A stretch of DNA of 64,000 bases, from the NCBI GenBank assembly GCA_900544595.1, contig UQVQ01000003.1:1-64000 (forward strand). The letters are read 5' to 3'. A program made the position numbers and the translations under genes. A model generated the notes under the pieces. It saw only the letters and a program-made list of their open reading frames with translations, was not told the origin of the DNA and did no database searches. Position 1 is the stretch's first letter. Each line of letters opens with the position of its first letter. This DNA comes from an uncultured Bacillota bacterium. GTDB lineage: Bacteria; Bacillota; Clostridia; Christensenellales; UBA1242. This document shows, in pieces, positions 39,592-47,905 of the stretch.

Positions 39592-40578
39592 ATGAAAAGC
39601 TTTTTAAATGTTAATCCAGGTTTTTATATCGGCAATCTTCATGTTGCTTGGTATGGTGTTATTATGGCCTGCTCAATGGCTCTTGCAATTGTCCTTTGCT
39701 ATTTCTTTGCAAAAAGGCGCCAAATTAAAAGTTCCGACCTTATTTGTTGCGCGCTTTATGCCCTTCCTCTTGCAGTTATTGGCGCAAGAACATTCTATGT
39801 TGTTTTTAACCCAAATGGCGACACCTACACCTTTGTTGAAGCTCTTAAAATTTGGAACGGCGGGATGTCAATTTGGGGAGGAATTATTGGCGGTTTCCTT
39901 GGAGTTTGTTTATATTGCCTAATTCATAAAAAAGATTTGCTTTCAATTTGCGATGTTATCGCTCCGGGGCTTATAATTGCCCAAGCAACGGGAAGATGGG
40001 GAAATTTCATCAACAAAGAAGCGCACGGCTGGGAAGTTTTTAACCCAAAATATTTTGGACTTCCATTCACTGTTGAAATTGGCGGGCACTATTTTCTTGC
40101 AACATTTCTTTACGAAGCGGTTTTAAACACAATTGGGTTTGCGGTTTTAATAACCCTCCTATATAAATCTAAAAAACGTGGGCTTGTTCTTTCTTGCTAT
40201 TTAATGTGGTATGGCGTTGTTCGCTCGGTTATTGAAATTTTCAGAACCGACCCAATGCTTATTGGCTCGATTAAATTTTCTCAACTTATGAGCATAATTT
40301 CTGCCTGCATTGGTCTTGTTCTTTTCGTTTACATTATGATTAGAGATGCAAGACTTAAAAAACGTGGAAGAAATCCAAACGAATATTTCCATTTGCGCGG
40401 CATTGAAAATAAGATGGAATATAAAGGAAACATTTTCTATGTTAACCTTTCAAACAAACGCGTTGGCGAGCTTGAAAGCGATGCAAAGAAAAGAATTGCA
40501 AGGAAAAAAGTTAATTCGGCAAAGGCAAATTCTTCTCAAAACGATTCCAAGGCAAATAAGAAATCCTTAAAAAAATAA
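39592..40578 (+). CDS. lgt: Prolipoprotein diacylglyceryl transferase Lgt
   Basis: Lgt is an integral membrane enzyme that transfers diacylglycerol from phosphatidylglycerol to the lipobox cysteine. HVAWYGVIMACSMALA, GGMSIWGGIIGG and the signature QATGRWGNFINKEAHG are present. Seven or so membrane segments end at about residue 255. A lysine-rich cytosolic tail of about 70 residues (to SKANKKSLKK) extends beyond the usual length. A likely client is the substrate-binding lipoprotein encoded at 60.3 kb. There is no Shine-Dalgarno before ATG 39592. Confidence 0.95.
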   Translation: MKSFLNVNPGFYIGNLHVAWYGVIMACSMALAIVLCYFFAKRRQIKSSDLICCALYALPLAVIGARTFYVVFNPNGDTYTFVEALKIWNGGMSIWGGIIGGFLGVCLYCLIHKKDLLSICDVIAPGLIIAQATGRWGNFINKEAHGWEVFNPKYFGLPFTVEIGGHYFLATFLYEAVLNTIGFAVLITLLYKSKKRGLVLSCYLMWYGVVRSVIEIFRTDPMLIGSIKFSQLMSIISACIGLVLFVYIMIRDARLKKRGRNPNEYFHLRGIENKMEYKGNIFYVNLSNKRVGELESDAKKRIARKKVNSAKANSSQNDSKANKKSLKK

Positions 40579-40597
40579 GTAAATGCTTTTTAAATAA

Positions 40598-40626
40598 TTG
40601 ACATAACAAATTTTTTGTGTTAAATT
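40598..40626 (+). promoter_or_regulatory. Promoter of tRNA-Trp
   Basis: TTGACA (40598-40603), 17 nt, TAAATT (40621-40626). Confidence 0.8.
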
Positions 40627-40644
40627 ATAATTCGTAAAAAGCAA

Positions 40645-40718
40645 AGGGATGTAGTTAAATGGTATAACTATGGTCTCCAAAACCATTGTCGTGGGTTCGA
40701 TTCCTACCATCCCTGCCA
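40645..40718 (+). tRNA. tRNA-Trp (anticodon CCA)
   Basis: Acceptor AGGGATG pairs with CATCCCT. The anticodon stem-loop is ATGGT-CTCCAAA-ACCAT, the T-loop is TTCGATT, and CCA is encoded. Confidence 0.97.
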
Positions 40719-40730
40719 AAAAAATAAAAG

Positions 40731-40751
40731 CACCAAATTACGGTGTTTTTT
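40731..40751 (+). terminator. Terminator of tRNA-Trp
   Basis: CACC/GGTG stem followed by six T. Confidence 0.75.
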
Positions 40752-40789
40752 ATTTTTTCTAATATTTTTAAACTTTTTTTAATTTAATT

Positions 40790-40951
40790 TATTTGATTAT
40801 ATTTTTATTATTATTTATTTTATTATTTATTTGCTTATTTTATTATTTATTTGCTTATTTATTTAATTATTTAATTAATTAATTAATTATTTATTTATTT
40901 TTAAAAAAAATTTTATTTAATTTTTTTATTTTAATTATTTTTTATTTTTTA
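40790..40951. repeat. A/T microsatellite-like spacer
   Basis: The stretch is nearly pure A/T with tandem ATTT/ATTA units and a repeated 22-nt unit ending in TTTGCTT. There is no gene. Similar A/T blocks lie at 2836-2946 and 60062-60245. Confidence 0.8.
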
Positions 40952-41302
40952 CTAATTAAATCCCAAACTTATTAAAATTGCAACATTAACTTTTCTCATT
41001 TTTTGGCTATCTAATTCACAAACTTTTTCTTTTAGTCTACGTTTATCAATTGTCCTAATTTGTTCAAGAAGAACAACGCTGTCTTTTTGAAGCCCGTATT
41101 CGCTTGATGGAAGTTCAATATGTGTTGGAATTTTTGCTTTGGAAAGTTGGCTTGTTATTGCGGCAACAATAACGGTTGGACTAAACTTATTCCCCGTGTC
41201 ATTTTGAATTATTAAAACAGGGCGAACTCCCCCTTGCTCACTCCCAACAACGGGACTGAGGTCGGCAAAGTATATTTCTCCTCGTTTAATTTGTTTTTCC
41301 AA
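40952..41302 (-). CDS. mazF: MazF/PemK-type endoribonuclease toxin
   Basis: The mRNA interferase shows the family pattern: KRGEIYFADLSPVVGSEQGG, then RPVLIIQND, then NKFSPTVIVAAITSQ, IPTHIELPS and SVVLLEQIRTIDKRRL. I start it at TTG 41302 (116 residues, the normal MazF length) with AAGGA 8 nt upstream. The longer frame would add 23 residues that overlap the upstream gene and do not belong to the family. The start overlaps the preceding gene by 17 nt, so translation is probably coupled. Confidence 0.88.
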   Translation of the reverse strand: MEKQIKRGEIYFADLSPVVGSEQGGVRPVLIIQNDTGNKFSPTVIVAAITSQLSKAKIPTHIELPSSEYGLQKDSVVLLEQIRTIDKRRLKEKVCELDSQKMRKVNVAILISLGFN

Positions 41303-41531
41303 TTCCAATTTCCTTTTCGTAGTTAAAGAAATCTTGGTTTGTTTTGTCAAATTCCTCGTTTTCTTTAACAACTCGTTTGTAAGCTTTGCAAAGATGACAT
41401 TCCCTTAATTCATCTTTCATTTTCATAGTATGCAAATCTTCTCTATATTCGTTCAAAATTTCTTGTTCTGTTTTTTCATTTGCAAGTAATTCCTTGTTAT
41501 ACTTTTCCCAGTTAATTGCTTTTTTCTTCAT
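41286..41531 (-). CDS. Small charged protein upstream of MazF, candidate antitoxin
   Basis: The protein has 81 residues and is highly charged and helical (YNKELLANEKTEQEILNEYR), with a single ECHLCK pair. It shows no ribbon-helix-helix or AbrB fold as in known MazE antitoxins. AAGGGG precedes the ATG. Its 3' end overlaps mazF by 17 nt, the usual antitoxin-toxin order. The antitoxin role is inferred from position only. Confidence 0.65.
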   Translation of the reverse strand: MKKKAINWEKYNKELLANEKTEQEILNEYREDLHTMKMKDELRECHLCKAYKRVVKENEEFDKTNQDFFNYEKEIGIGKTN

Positions 41532-41581
41532 AATTATCCCCTTAAAATTAAATTTAAAACATATGTGAATTTATTGTGCGT

Positions 41582-41612
41582 AAAAAAAAATGGCATTATT
41601 CAAATGCCACAT
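41582..41612 (-). terminator. Terminator of the alkaline phosphatase gene
   Basis: TGGCATT/AATGCCA stem with a T run of nine on the minus strand. Confidence 0.85.
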
Positions 41613-41630
41613 TATTTTTTTAAATTTTAT

Positions 41631-42758
41631 TTATTTTGAAATAAATGCTTTGCAAAGTTTAAATATGTCGGTGTTGTCAATTTTAGGTTTTAAAGCATTT
41701 AAATCAACATTTTTTGATGGTTTAAAATATATGAAATATGGAACATCTTTCGACGAGTGCCCCGTTCGCGTGTAGAGAGAATTACTTATTTGCTCTTTAG
41801 TTTGGTTATTAAATTGCAACCCGCCCGTTTCGTGGTCGGCAGTAACAATAATTGCAACTCCATTTTGCTCGATTAACTTATCGTGCGCAATTTTAATGCT
41901 TTGGTCAAAACTGTTTAAATATTCAACCATCTCAAAAATTTGGTTTGAATGGCTTTTCTTATCAATATGCGCCCCTTCAATCATCAAAAAATATCCATCT
42001 GGAAAATTTGTTTCAAAAAAATCAATCGCAAATTTCGTAAGCATTTCAAGGGTTGGCGCAAGGTTTGTTCCATCTTTTGAAACAACACTCTCAAATGAAC
42101 CAAAAACTCTTCTTTGCGCAAAAGAAAAGTCGTTTAAATTACTTGAATATGCAAATCCTTTGCCTTCAATTTCTCTTTGATGGTTATCATATGTGTTTTT
42201 GCCTGCGCCAAGGAAAAGGTCGATTTGGCTTGCGATTTGCCCTTTAATAATTTCGTCGCTATCTCCTCGCTTGTTTGCGTGCGACGAAAAGCAAGAAGGA
42301 GTTGCCCCGTCCAAACTGTCGGTTGTGACAATTCCAACCCCAATTCCTGTTTTTTTCGCAATTTCGCTTATCGTTTCAACATCAATTCCGTTATGTCTTG
42401 AAACTTCTTTATTGTCAAACTTTTGCCCCGTTGCAAGTGCACTTGCTGCGGCAGCGCTGTCTGTTGGCGAAACAAGCGAGTTGGAAAAAGTTGAAACAAA
42501 TCCCTTTTTCTCAAAACTTGTCATAAACATTTCTTTTTCATAAAACGCGCTTGCAGCCTTAATGTGGTTTTCTCCCATTCCGTCGCCAATAAACAAAACA
42601 GTTTTGTTTGCCGAAGAAACAAGCGAAGAAAAATCCATCGTGTTTTGTTTGGATTTTCTTTGGATAAAAACTCCAAGAAATCCGCCCAAAATTGAAATTG
42701 CAAAAAGCATTAAAATTGAAAGAAGCGCAATAAGAATTTTGGTTTTCTTTTTAAGCAT
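41631..42758 (-). CDS. Alkaline phosphatase, membrane-anchored
   Basis: This PhoA-superfamily phosphomonoesterase is predicted outside the cell, held by an N-terminal membrane segment (about 7-33) after KKKTK. Active-site elements are FIGDGMGENH, SPTDSAAAASALATG with the nucleophile serine, TTDSLDGATPSCFSSHANKR, IEGAHIDKKSHSN, TADHETGG and TGHSSKDVPYF. All metal-ligand motifs appear intact. It has 375 residues from ATG 42758, which has GGAGG. It provides phosphate from organic phosphate. No Pho box could be judged. Single gene with a terminator. Confidence 0.92.
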   Translation of the reverse strand: MLKKKTKILIALLSILMLFAISILGGFLGVFIQRKSKQNTMDFSSLVSSANKTVLFIGDGMGENHIKAASAFYEKEMFMTSFEKKGFVSTFSNSLVSPTDSAAAASALATGQKFDNKEVSRHNGIDVETISEIAKKTGIGVGIVTTDSLDGATPSCFSSHANKRGDSDEIIKGQIASQIDLFLGAGKNTYDNHQREIEGKGFAYSSNLNDFSFAQRRVFGSFESVVSKDGTNLAPTLEMLTKFAIDFFETNFPDGYFLMIEGAHIDKKSHSNQIFEMVEYLNSFDQSIKIAHDKLIEQNGVAIIVTADHETGGLQFNNQTKEQISNSLYTRTGHSSKDVPYFIYFKPSKNVDLNALKPKIDNTDIFKLCKAFISK

Positions 42759-42997
42759 ACATTCCTCCATAAAAAACATTTTACCTTCTCATTCAAAAAT
42801 TTACAAATAAAATCAAATTATATGTTCAAAATTTATGCAAAACTTCCATTAAGGGTTTAATAAAAACTAAATTGCAAAGAGGGTAATTATGCTAATTTTG
42901 TTACACAAAAATCTATATTATTTTGAATAAAATCATACCCAAAAAAATATTAAAAATTGTTAATTTTTAATCAATTTTAATTAAAAAAAATATTAAA
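42759..42997. other. Intergenic region without a recognised gene
   Basis: About 240 nt of A/T-rich sequence between the phosphatase start and the tRNA-Leu terminator. No frame with a ribosome site is apparent. Confidence 0.5.
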
Positions 42998-43020
42998 CAA
43001 AAAAAGGGCTAAACTGCCCT
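42998..43020 (-). terminator. Terminator of tRNA-Leu
   Basis: GGGCAGTTTAGCCC hairpin followed by seven T on the minus strand. Confidence 0.9.
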
Positions 43021-43030
43021 ATTTATCGAA

Positions 43031-43115
43031 TGGTGCGGACGCCGGGACTTGAACCCGGACAGATCGCTCCACAAGATCCTTAGTCTTGCGCGTCTACCAT
43101 TTCCGCCACGACCGC
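43031..43115 (-). tRNA. tRNA-Leu (anticodon AAG)
   Basis: 85 nt with a long variable arm (TGGAGCGATCTGT). The anticodon stem-loop is CAAGA-CTAAGGA-TCTTG, and the T-arm is CCGGG-TTCAAGT-CCCGG. CCA is encoded. The acceptor has a U-U mismatch at the fifth pair. The A at position 34 would need deamination to inosine or read CUU directly. Confidence 0.95.
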
Positions 43116-43144
43116 ATATTTTCTTGCTCATTCAAGCAAGACAT

Positions 43145-43173
43145 AATATATCACAAAGTTGCTAGGCTGTCAA
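43145..43173 (-). promoter_or_regulatory. Promoter of tRNA-Leu
   Basis: TTGACA (43168-43173), 17 nt, TATATT (43145-43150) with a TGA extension. Confidence 0.9.
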
Positions 43174-43226
43174 CAATTTTTAGTCAATTTTGTTGATTTC
43201 ATAATTTTGTTTTTCAATTTGCCTTT

Positions 43227-44423
43227 TTAATTCTTTTCCCTTAAAATATCTCCTGTTTTAAGAGGCAAATTTGTTTCAATCCAAAGTTTTTCTTGAACAT
43301 TTTTTGCAACTTCAATTTCTTCGCCTTGTTCATTTGTCATCTTTGAAACAATAATTTTTTTGTTAAAAGTTTCATTTGGCGAAAGAACTTCCAATTCGTC
43401 GCCTTTTTCAAATCTGTTTCTCATTTCAACAAAAACTTTCCCGTCTTTTGCATCTTCCAAAACAACGGCAACAAATTCATGAGTTGCAACAGGCATTGAA
43501 GTCTCCAAATTTTGTTCTGGCTTTCCAAAATAGAAACCGGTTGCATAATTTCTGTGGCTCGATTTAAATGTTTCGTTATAGATTTCTTCCGAAACTTCTT
43601 CGCCGCGTTCAATTGCGTCAAGCGCGCGACGATAGGCATTTGTTATGTTTGCAACATAATATGAAGATTTCATTCTCCCTTCAATTTTAAAACTTGAAAC
43701 GCCCGCCTCTTCAAGTTCTTTAAGGTGCTCAATCATATTTAAATCTTTTGAGTTAAGAATGTAGGTTCCGCGGTTGTCTTCTTGAATTTCATAACCTTCT
43801 CCCCCGCGGCTTTTTTCGCAAATTGTATATTCCCATCTGCAAGCTTGAACGCACGCTCCTCGATTTCCGTCACGCCCAGTTAAATAGTTTGAAAGCAAAC
43901 ATCTTCCAGAATAACTTATGCACATTGCTCCGTGAACAAATGCTTCAAGTTCAACTTCTTTTGGAAGAAACTGGCGAATTTCTTTAATTTCATCAATTGA
44001 AAGTTCGCGCGCAAGAACAATTCGTTTTGCACCAAAATCTGCAAAAAACTTTGCATCAAACTTGTTTGTTACATTCGCCTGTGTGCTAACATGAATTTCA
44101 AGTTTTGGCGCGTATTGTTTTGCAAAAGAAATAATGCCAATGTCGCTTGCGATTATTGCATCAATTCCAATTTCTTCAAGATATTTTAAATATTCTTCAA
44201 GACCGTTAAAATCGCTGTTATGAGCAACAATATTAACAGTCACATAAATCTTTTTCCCTCTTTTATGAACAAAATTTGCAGCCTCTTTAAGTTCGTTTTC
44301 GTCGAAGTTCCCTGCAAAAGCGCGAAGCCCAAACTTTTTCCCAGAAACATAAACAGCATCGGCGCCAAAATATATTGCAGCCTTCAATTTTTCCATATTC
44401 CCTGCTGGCGAAAGAAGTTCCAT
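43227..44423 (-). CDS. Peptidase U32 family protein
   Basis: The protein has 398 residues. MELLSPAGNMEKLKAAIYFG and GADAVYVSGKKFGLRA open the TIM-barrel-like domain. The U32 signature is ELEAFVHGAMCISYSGRCLL with the cysteines of GNRGACVQACRW. A small beta-barrel follows (from about 315). Members include collagenase-like YrrN/YrrO and RlhA, an rRNA hydroxylation enzyme. The latter role would suit the neighbouring RNA-modification genes. It is last in the ileS operon, 44 nt after pepF. Confidence 0.9.
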   Translation of the reverse strand: MELLSPAGNMEKLKAAIYFGADAVYVSGKKFGLRAFAGNFDENELKEAANFVHKRGKKIYVTVNIVAHNSDFNGLEEYLKYLEEIGIDAIIASDIGIISFAKQYAPKLEIHVSTQANVTNKFDAKFFADFGAKRIVLARELSIDEIKEIRQFLPKEVELEAFVHGAMCISYSGRCLLSNYLTGRDGNRGACVQACRWEYTICEKSRGGEGYEIQEDNRGTYILNSKDLNMIEHLKELEEAGVSSFKIEGRMKSSYYVANITNAYRRALDAIERGEEVSEEIYNETFKSSHRNYATGFYFGKPEQNLETSMPVATHEFVAVVLEDAKDGKVFVEMRNRFEKGDELEVLSPNETFNKKIIVSKMTNEQGEEIEVAKNVQEKLWIETNLPLKTGDILREKN

Positions 44424-44467
44424 TTTTTCTCCTGTTCTATTTTTTTTAATTATTTTTTAATTTTTTC

Positions 44468-46231
44468 TTATTTTTTTAATAAATTTTTCCAATTTTTAAG
44501 CATTTTTTCAACGCAATCAAATGCGTGGTTAAATGTTTCTTTTTTATTTAAATCAACCCCAGCGTCGAAAAGCAACTCAATTGGAGGTTTTGTGCTTCCG
44601 CTTTTTAAGAAATTAATATATCTTTCTGGGGTTTGCGGAATTATTTTTTCAACCAAATAAACCGCGCTTATCATTCCAATTGCATATTTATATACATAGA
44701 AAGAGTTATAAAAATGCGGAATTCTTGACCATTCATATTTAATTTCTGGAATTAACTTAACATTTTTCCCAAAATATTTTTTATTTAACTCATAATATTT
44801 TTCGTTTAAAATTTGCGCAGAAATTGGATTTCCTTTTTCAAAAGTTTCATGAGCAAATTGTTCAAATTCGCTAAACATTGTTTGACGGAAAACAGTTGAT
44901 TTAAATTCGCTTAAAAAATAGTCGTAATAATATATTTTTTCATCATTATTTTTCGAATTTTCAAGGAAATATTTCAAAAGCAACATTTCGTTAACCGTGC
45001 TTGCAACTTCGGCAACAAAAATTGTGTATGGCGCTTGGTCTGGATTTAAATTACTGTTTGAAAAATAGGAATGCATACTGTGGCCAAGTTCGTGGGCAAG
45101 AGTGAAAACGCTGTTTGAATCCCCAATGAAATTAGTAAGCAAAACTGGATTTTTCCCATATGCTCCCCAAGAAAACGCCCCGCTGTCCTTATTTTCGTTT
45201 GGATAGATGTCAATCCATCTTTCTTTAACTGCCTTTTCAATTAAAGAGGTGTAGAAACTTCCAAGAGGTGCTGTTGCTTTTTTAATTATCTCAATTGCCT
45301 CGTCAAAAGTATATTTTTTCTTTATGCTTTTTTCTTTAACATATTGGTCGTAAAGAGCAAACTCGCTTAACCCTTGGCTTTCGCGTTTAACATCAAAATA
45401 TTCATAAAAAACAGATAAATTATTGTTAATTGAGTCAATTAACGTATCATAAACCTTTCGGCTTGCCTCTTCCAAATAGATTGATTTATCTAAACAATTT
45501 TTATATTTCGATGCTTTTGCATAAAAAACATCGGCTTTTATGTTTGAAATGTAGTTTGAAGCAAGAAAATTGTTAAATTTCCCATATTGCCCGTTAAACT
45601 TTTTAAGTGTGTTTTTTCGAAGAGTTCTGTCTTCGCTTTGCATAAGAGCCATATAGGATGAATGGTTTAACTTATGCATCTTTCCGTTTGAGTCTTTAAC
45701 AGAAGGAAATTTTAAATCTGCGTCGTCGAATAAATCGAAATTATCGGAAAATCCGCCCGCCATATCCCCGCTCATGGAAAGGATTTTTTCTTCTTTTTCG
45801 GAAAGAATGTGTTTTTTGTTTCTTAAAATACTTTTGAAATAGTTTTTAAACTCGCTTTCTTTTTGCAATTTTTCCAAAAGCGAATTAGGATTTTTCTTAA
45901 TTTCAACGCTAACAAAAGAAGTTTGAGTTGAAATTTGGCTAAGAAGCGAGCCAACTTGCGTTGCGCGTTCTTGATAGAACGAATTTGCTGCATCTTCGCG
46001 CGTTTTTAAAGTTGCGTAAACATAAAGAACTTCAAGGCGTTGGTCGAACGCTTCGCTTTTTCGAAGGCATTCTAGAATTGTTTTTTCATTGTTAAGTTTG
46101 CCTTTATATTCGTCGAGGAAATGAACTTGCGATTTTAAATCGTCAAATTCCTTTTTAAATTCGTCGTCATTTTTAAAGTATCCGCTTAAATCCCACTTAA
46201 ATTTTTCTTCAATTTCGCTTCTTTTTTTCAT
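44468..46231 (-). CDS. pepF: Oligoendopeptidase F
   Basis: This M3 zinc metallopeptidase cleaves short peptides in the cytosol. It has 587 residues. The active site TLAHELGHSMHSYFS (HExxH) and the downstream FVAEVASTVNE glutamate are intact. The helical PepF N-terminal domain precedes it (from FKWDLSGYFKNDDEFKKEF). It lies between an RluA-type gene and the U32 gene in the ileS run. Confidence 0.95.
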   Translation of the reverse strand: MKKRSEIEEKFKWDLSGYFKNDDEFKKEFDDLKSQVHFLDEYKGKLNNEKTILECLRKSEAFDQRLEVLYVYATLKTREDAANSFYQERATQVGSLLSQISTQTSFVSVEIKKNPNSLLEKLQKESEFKNYFKSILRNKKHILSEKEEKILSMSGDMAGGFSDNFDLFDDADLKFPSVKDSNGKMHKLNHSSYMALMQSEDRTLRKNTLKKFNGQYGKFNNFLASNYISNIKADVFYAKASKYKNCLDKSIYLEEASRKVYDTLIDSINNNLSVFYEYFDVKRESQGLSEFALYDQYVKEKSIKKKYTFDEAIEIIKKATAPLGSFYTSLIEKAVKERWIDIYPNENKDSGAFSWGAYGKNPVLLTNFIGDSNSVFTLAHELGHSMHSYFSNSNLNPDQAPYTIFVAEVASTVNEMLLLKYFLENSKNNDEKIYYYDYFLSEFKSTVFRQTMFSEFEQFAHETFEKGNPISAQILNEKYYELNKKYFGKNVKLIPEIKYEWSRIPHFYNSFYVYKYAIGMISAVYLVEKIIPQTPERYINFLKSGSTKPPIELLFDAGVDLNKKETFNHAFDCVEKMLKNWKNLLKK

Positions 46232-46255
46232 CTTTCCAACTCCTACATAACATTT

Positions 46256-47038
46256 TTAAACGCGATTTAAGTTAAATTTGTTCCATGGGTCTTTTTCGGA
46301 AGGAGGAAGAACCGTGAAACTCATTTTTTCTTTTGTTGTTGGATGAACAAATTCAAGTTTATACGCCCAAAGAGCAAGGTCGCTTGTTTTTCCTTCTTTC
46401 GCGCCATACTTCCCGTCGCCATAAACTGGGGCTTTCAAATTCGCAAACTGAACGCGAATTTGGTGTCCGCGCCCTGTTAAAAGTTGAACTTTTGCTAGGG
46501 TTAAAGTTTTTGAAAGTTCTCTTGCTTGTTTTGGAGCGCGTTCCTCCAAAGAATTTTCGTTAATTTTTTGGCTTGGCGCAAGGTTAACATCTTTATATTC
46601 TTTTTCAACTTCAACAATTTCATAAACAAGTTCTGCTCTTTTTGCGCCCTGCTCTCCCATTGGCGCAACGCGAACAATGTTTTTTTCTTCGTCTTTTTTA
46701 AGATAGTTAACAACATGTTTTGTTTTTAAAGGAAGTTGCCCCTCCAAAACTGTTAAATATTCTTTTTTAAGTGTTCCGTCTTGAATTTCCTTGCAAAGTC
46801 TTGAAGCGGCTTTTGATGTTTTTGCAAAAACCATAACTCCGCCCGTTGGTCTGTCAAGCCTATGAACTAAACCAACATAAACATTCCCAGGTTTGTTATA
46901 TTTCTCTTTGATATATTGCTTAACAAGCGAAAGCAAGTCTATGTCGCCGCTCTCATCTTCTTGTGTTGGAATGTTTTGCGGTTTAATAACAACAATAATG
47001 TGATTATCCTCATAAATGATGTCTAAATTCTCGTTCAT
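46256..47038 (-). CDS. RluA-family RNA pseudouridine synthase (no S4 domain)
   Basis: The enzyme has 260 residues, with catalytic domain only. DIIYEDNHIIVVIKPQNIPT begins the fold, HRLDRPTGGVMVFAKTSKAA holds the catalytic aspartate, and LLTGRGHQIRVQFANLKAPV with GDGKYGAKEG is the C-terminal signature. The lack of an S4 domain distinguishes it from the synthase at 17 kb. The target is unknown. It is 9 nt after the methyltransferase gene, with AAGGAG before ATG. Confidence 0.92.
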   Translation of the reverse strand: MNENLDIIYEDNHIIVVIKPQNIPTQEDESGDIDLLSLVKQYIKEKYNKPGNVYVGLVHRLDRPTGGVMVFAKTSKAASRLCKEIQDGTLKKEYLTVLEGQLPLKTKHVVNYLKKDEEKNIVRVAPMGEQGAKRAELVYEIVEVEKEYKDVNLAPSQKINENSLEERAPKQARELSKTLTLAKVQLLTGRGHQIRVQFANLKAPVYGDGKYGAKEGKTSDLALWAYKLEFVHPTTKEKMSFTVLPPSEKDPWNKFNLNRV

Positions 47039-47047
47039 AATTTCTCC

Positions 47048-47905
47048 TTAAAAAGTTAAAAGTCCGCTTGCGCCGCATGGCAAAATGATTCCTTCGTCGG
47101 TTGGAAGCCCAACTTCATAAGCTTCACATTCCGCATTTTTGTTTTTTGCGTTAAGAAGCAAAATGTTTTTAATAACTTGAGGTTGAAGCCCGGTTGTGTA
47201 GGAATTTATTAAAACGAAAAGCGGATTATCGCTTAAAACTTTAAAGCAAAGATTAACAAATTCAAACAAGTTTTCTTCAATTTTCCAAATTTCGCCGCTT
47301 GGACCGCGTCCATAGGAAGGAGGGTCCATAATTATTGCGTCATATTTGTTTCCTCGGCGAATTTCCCTTTCAACAAATTTTTTGCAATCTTCAACAATAA
47401 AGCGAACGGGCTTTTCTTTAAGGTTTGAAAGCGCAAGGTTTTCTTTCGCGCGCTCAACCATTCCTTTGCTTGAATCAATATGAACAACGCTTGCCCCTGC
47501 GCTTGCACAAGCAACCGATGCCCCGCCGGTGTAGGCAAAAAGGTTAAGAACTTTAATTTCGCGATTTGCGCCTTGAATTAGGTCAATCATTTTTGCCCAG
47601 TTAACAGCTTGTTCTGGGAAAAGCCCAGTGTGTTTAAATCCCATTGGTTTAACAAGGAATTTAAGGTTGCGCCAAGAAACTTTCCATTCGTTTGGCATTG
47701 GCAAAAGATTTTCCCAATAGCCGCCGCCTGTTGATTCTCGAACATATCTTGCGTTAAGTCCTTTTTCTTTTGAAAGGTCTTTTTGCGCAGGCCAAATAAC
47801 TTGAGGGTCGGGACGAAGTAGTTTAACATTTCCCCATCTCTCAAGTTTTTCGCCGTTTCCGGTTGCAATTATTTCATAATCTTTCCATTCGGTGTTAATT
47901 TGCAT
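47048..47905 (-). CDS. Class I SAM-dependent rRNA methyltransferase
   Basis: The protein has 285 residues. The SAM-binding motif is VLNLFAYTGGASVACASAGA, followed by VHIDSSKG, then the catalytic-loop IIMDPPSYGRGPSGEIW. This is the pattern of RlmI/RlmK-like 23S rRNA (cytosine or guanine) methyltransferases. There is no N-terminal PUA domain. A short beta start replaces it (YEIIATGNGEKLERWGNVKL). It overlaps the end of ileS by 11 nt, which implies coupled translation. Confidence 0.88.
   Translation of the reverse strand: MQINTEWKDYEIIATGNGEKLERWGNVKLLRPDPQVIWPAQKDLSKEKGLNARYVRESTGGGYWENLLPMPNEWKVSWRNLKFLVKPMGFKHTGLFPEQAVNWAKMIDLIQGANREIKVLNLFAYTGGASVACASAGASVVHIDSSKGMVERAKENLALSNLKEKPVRFIVEDCKKFVEREIRRGNKYDAIIMDPPSYGRGPSGEIWKIEENLFEFVNLCFKVLSDNPLFVLINSYTTGLQPQVIKNILLLNAKNKNAECEAYEVGLPTDEGIILPCGASGLLTF

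Noticed and set aside
40790..40951. CRISPR array
   Set aside because: The repeated units are only A/T microsatellite sequence without constant repeats and unique spacers.
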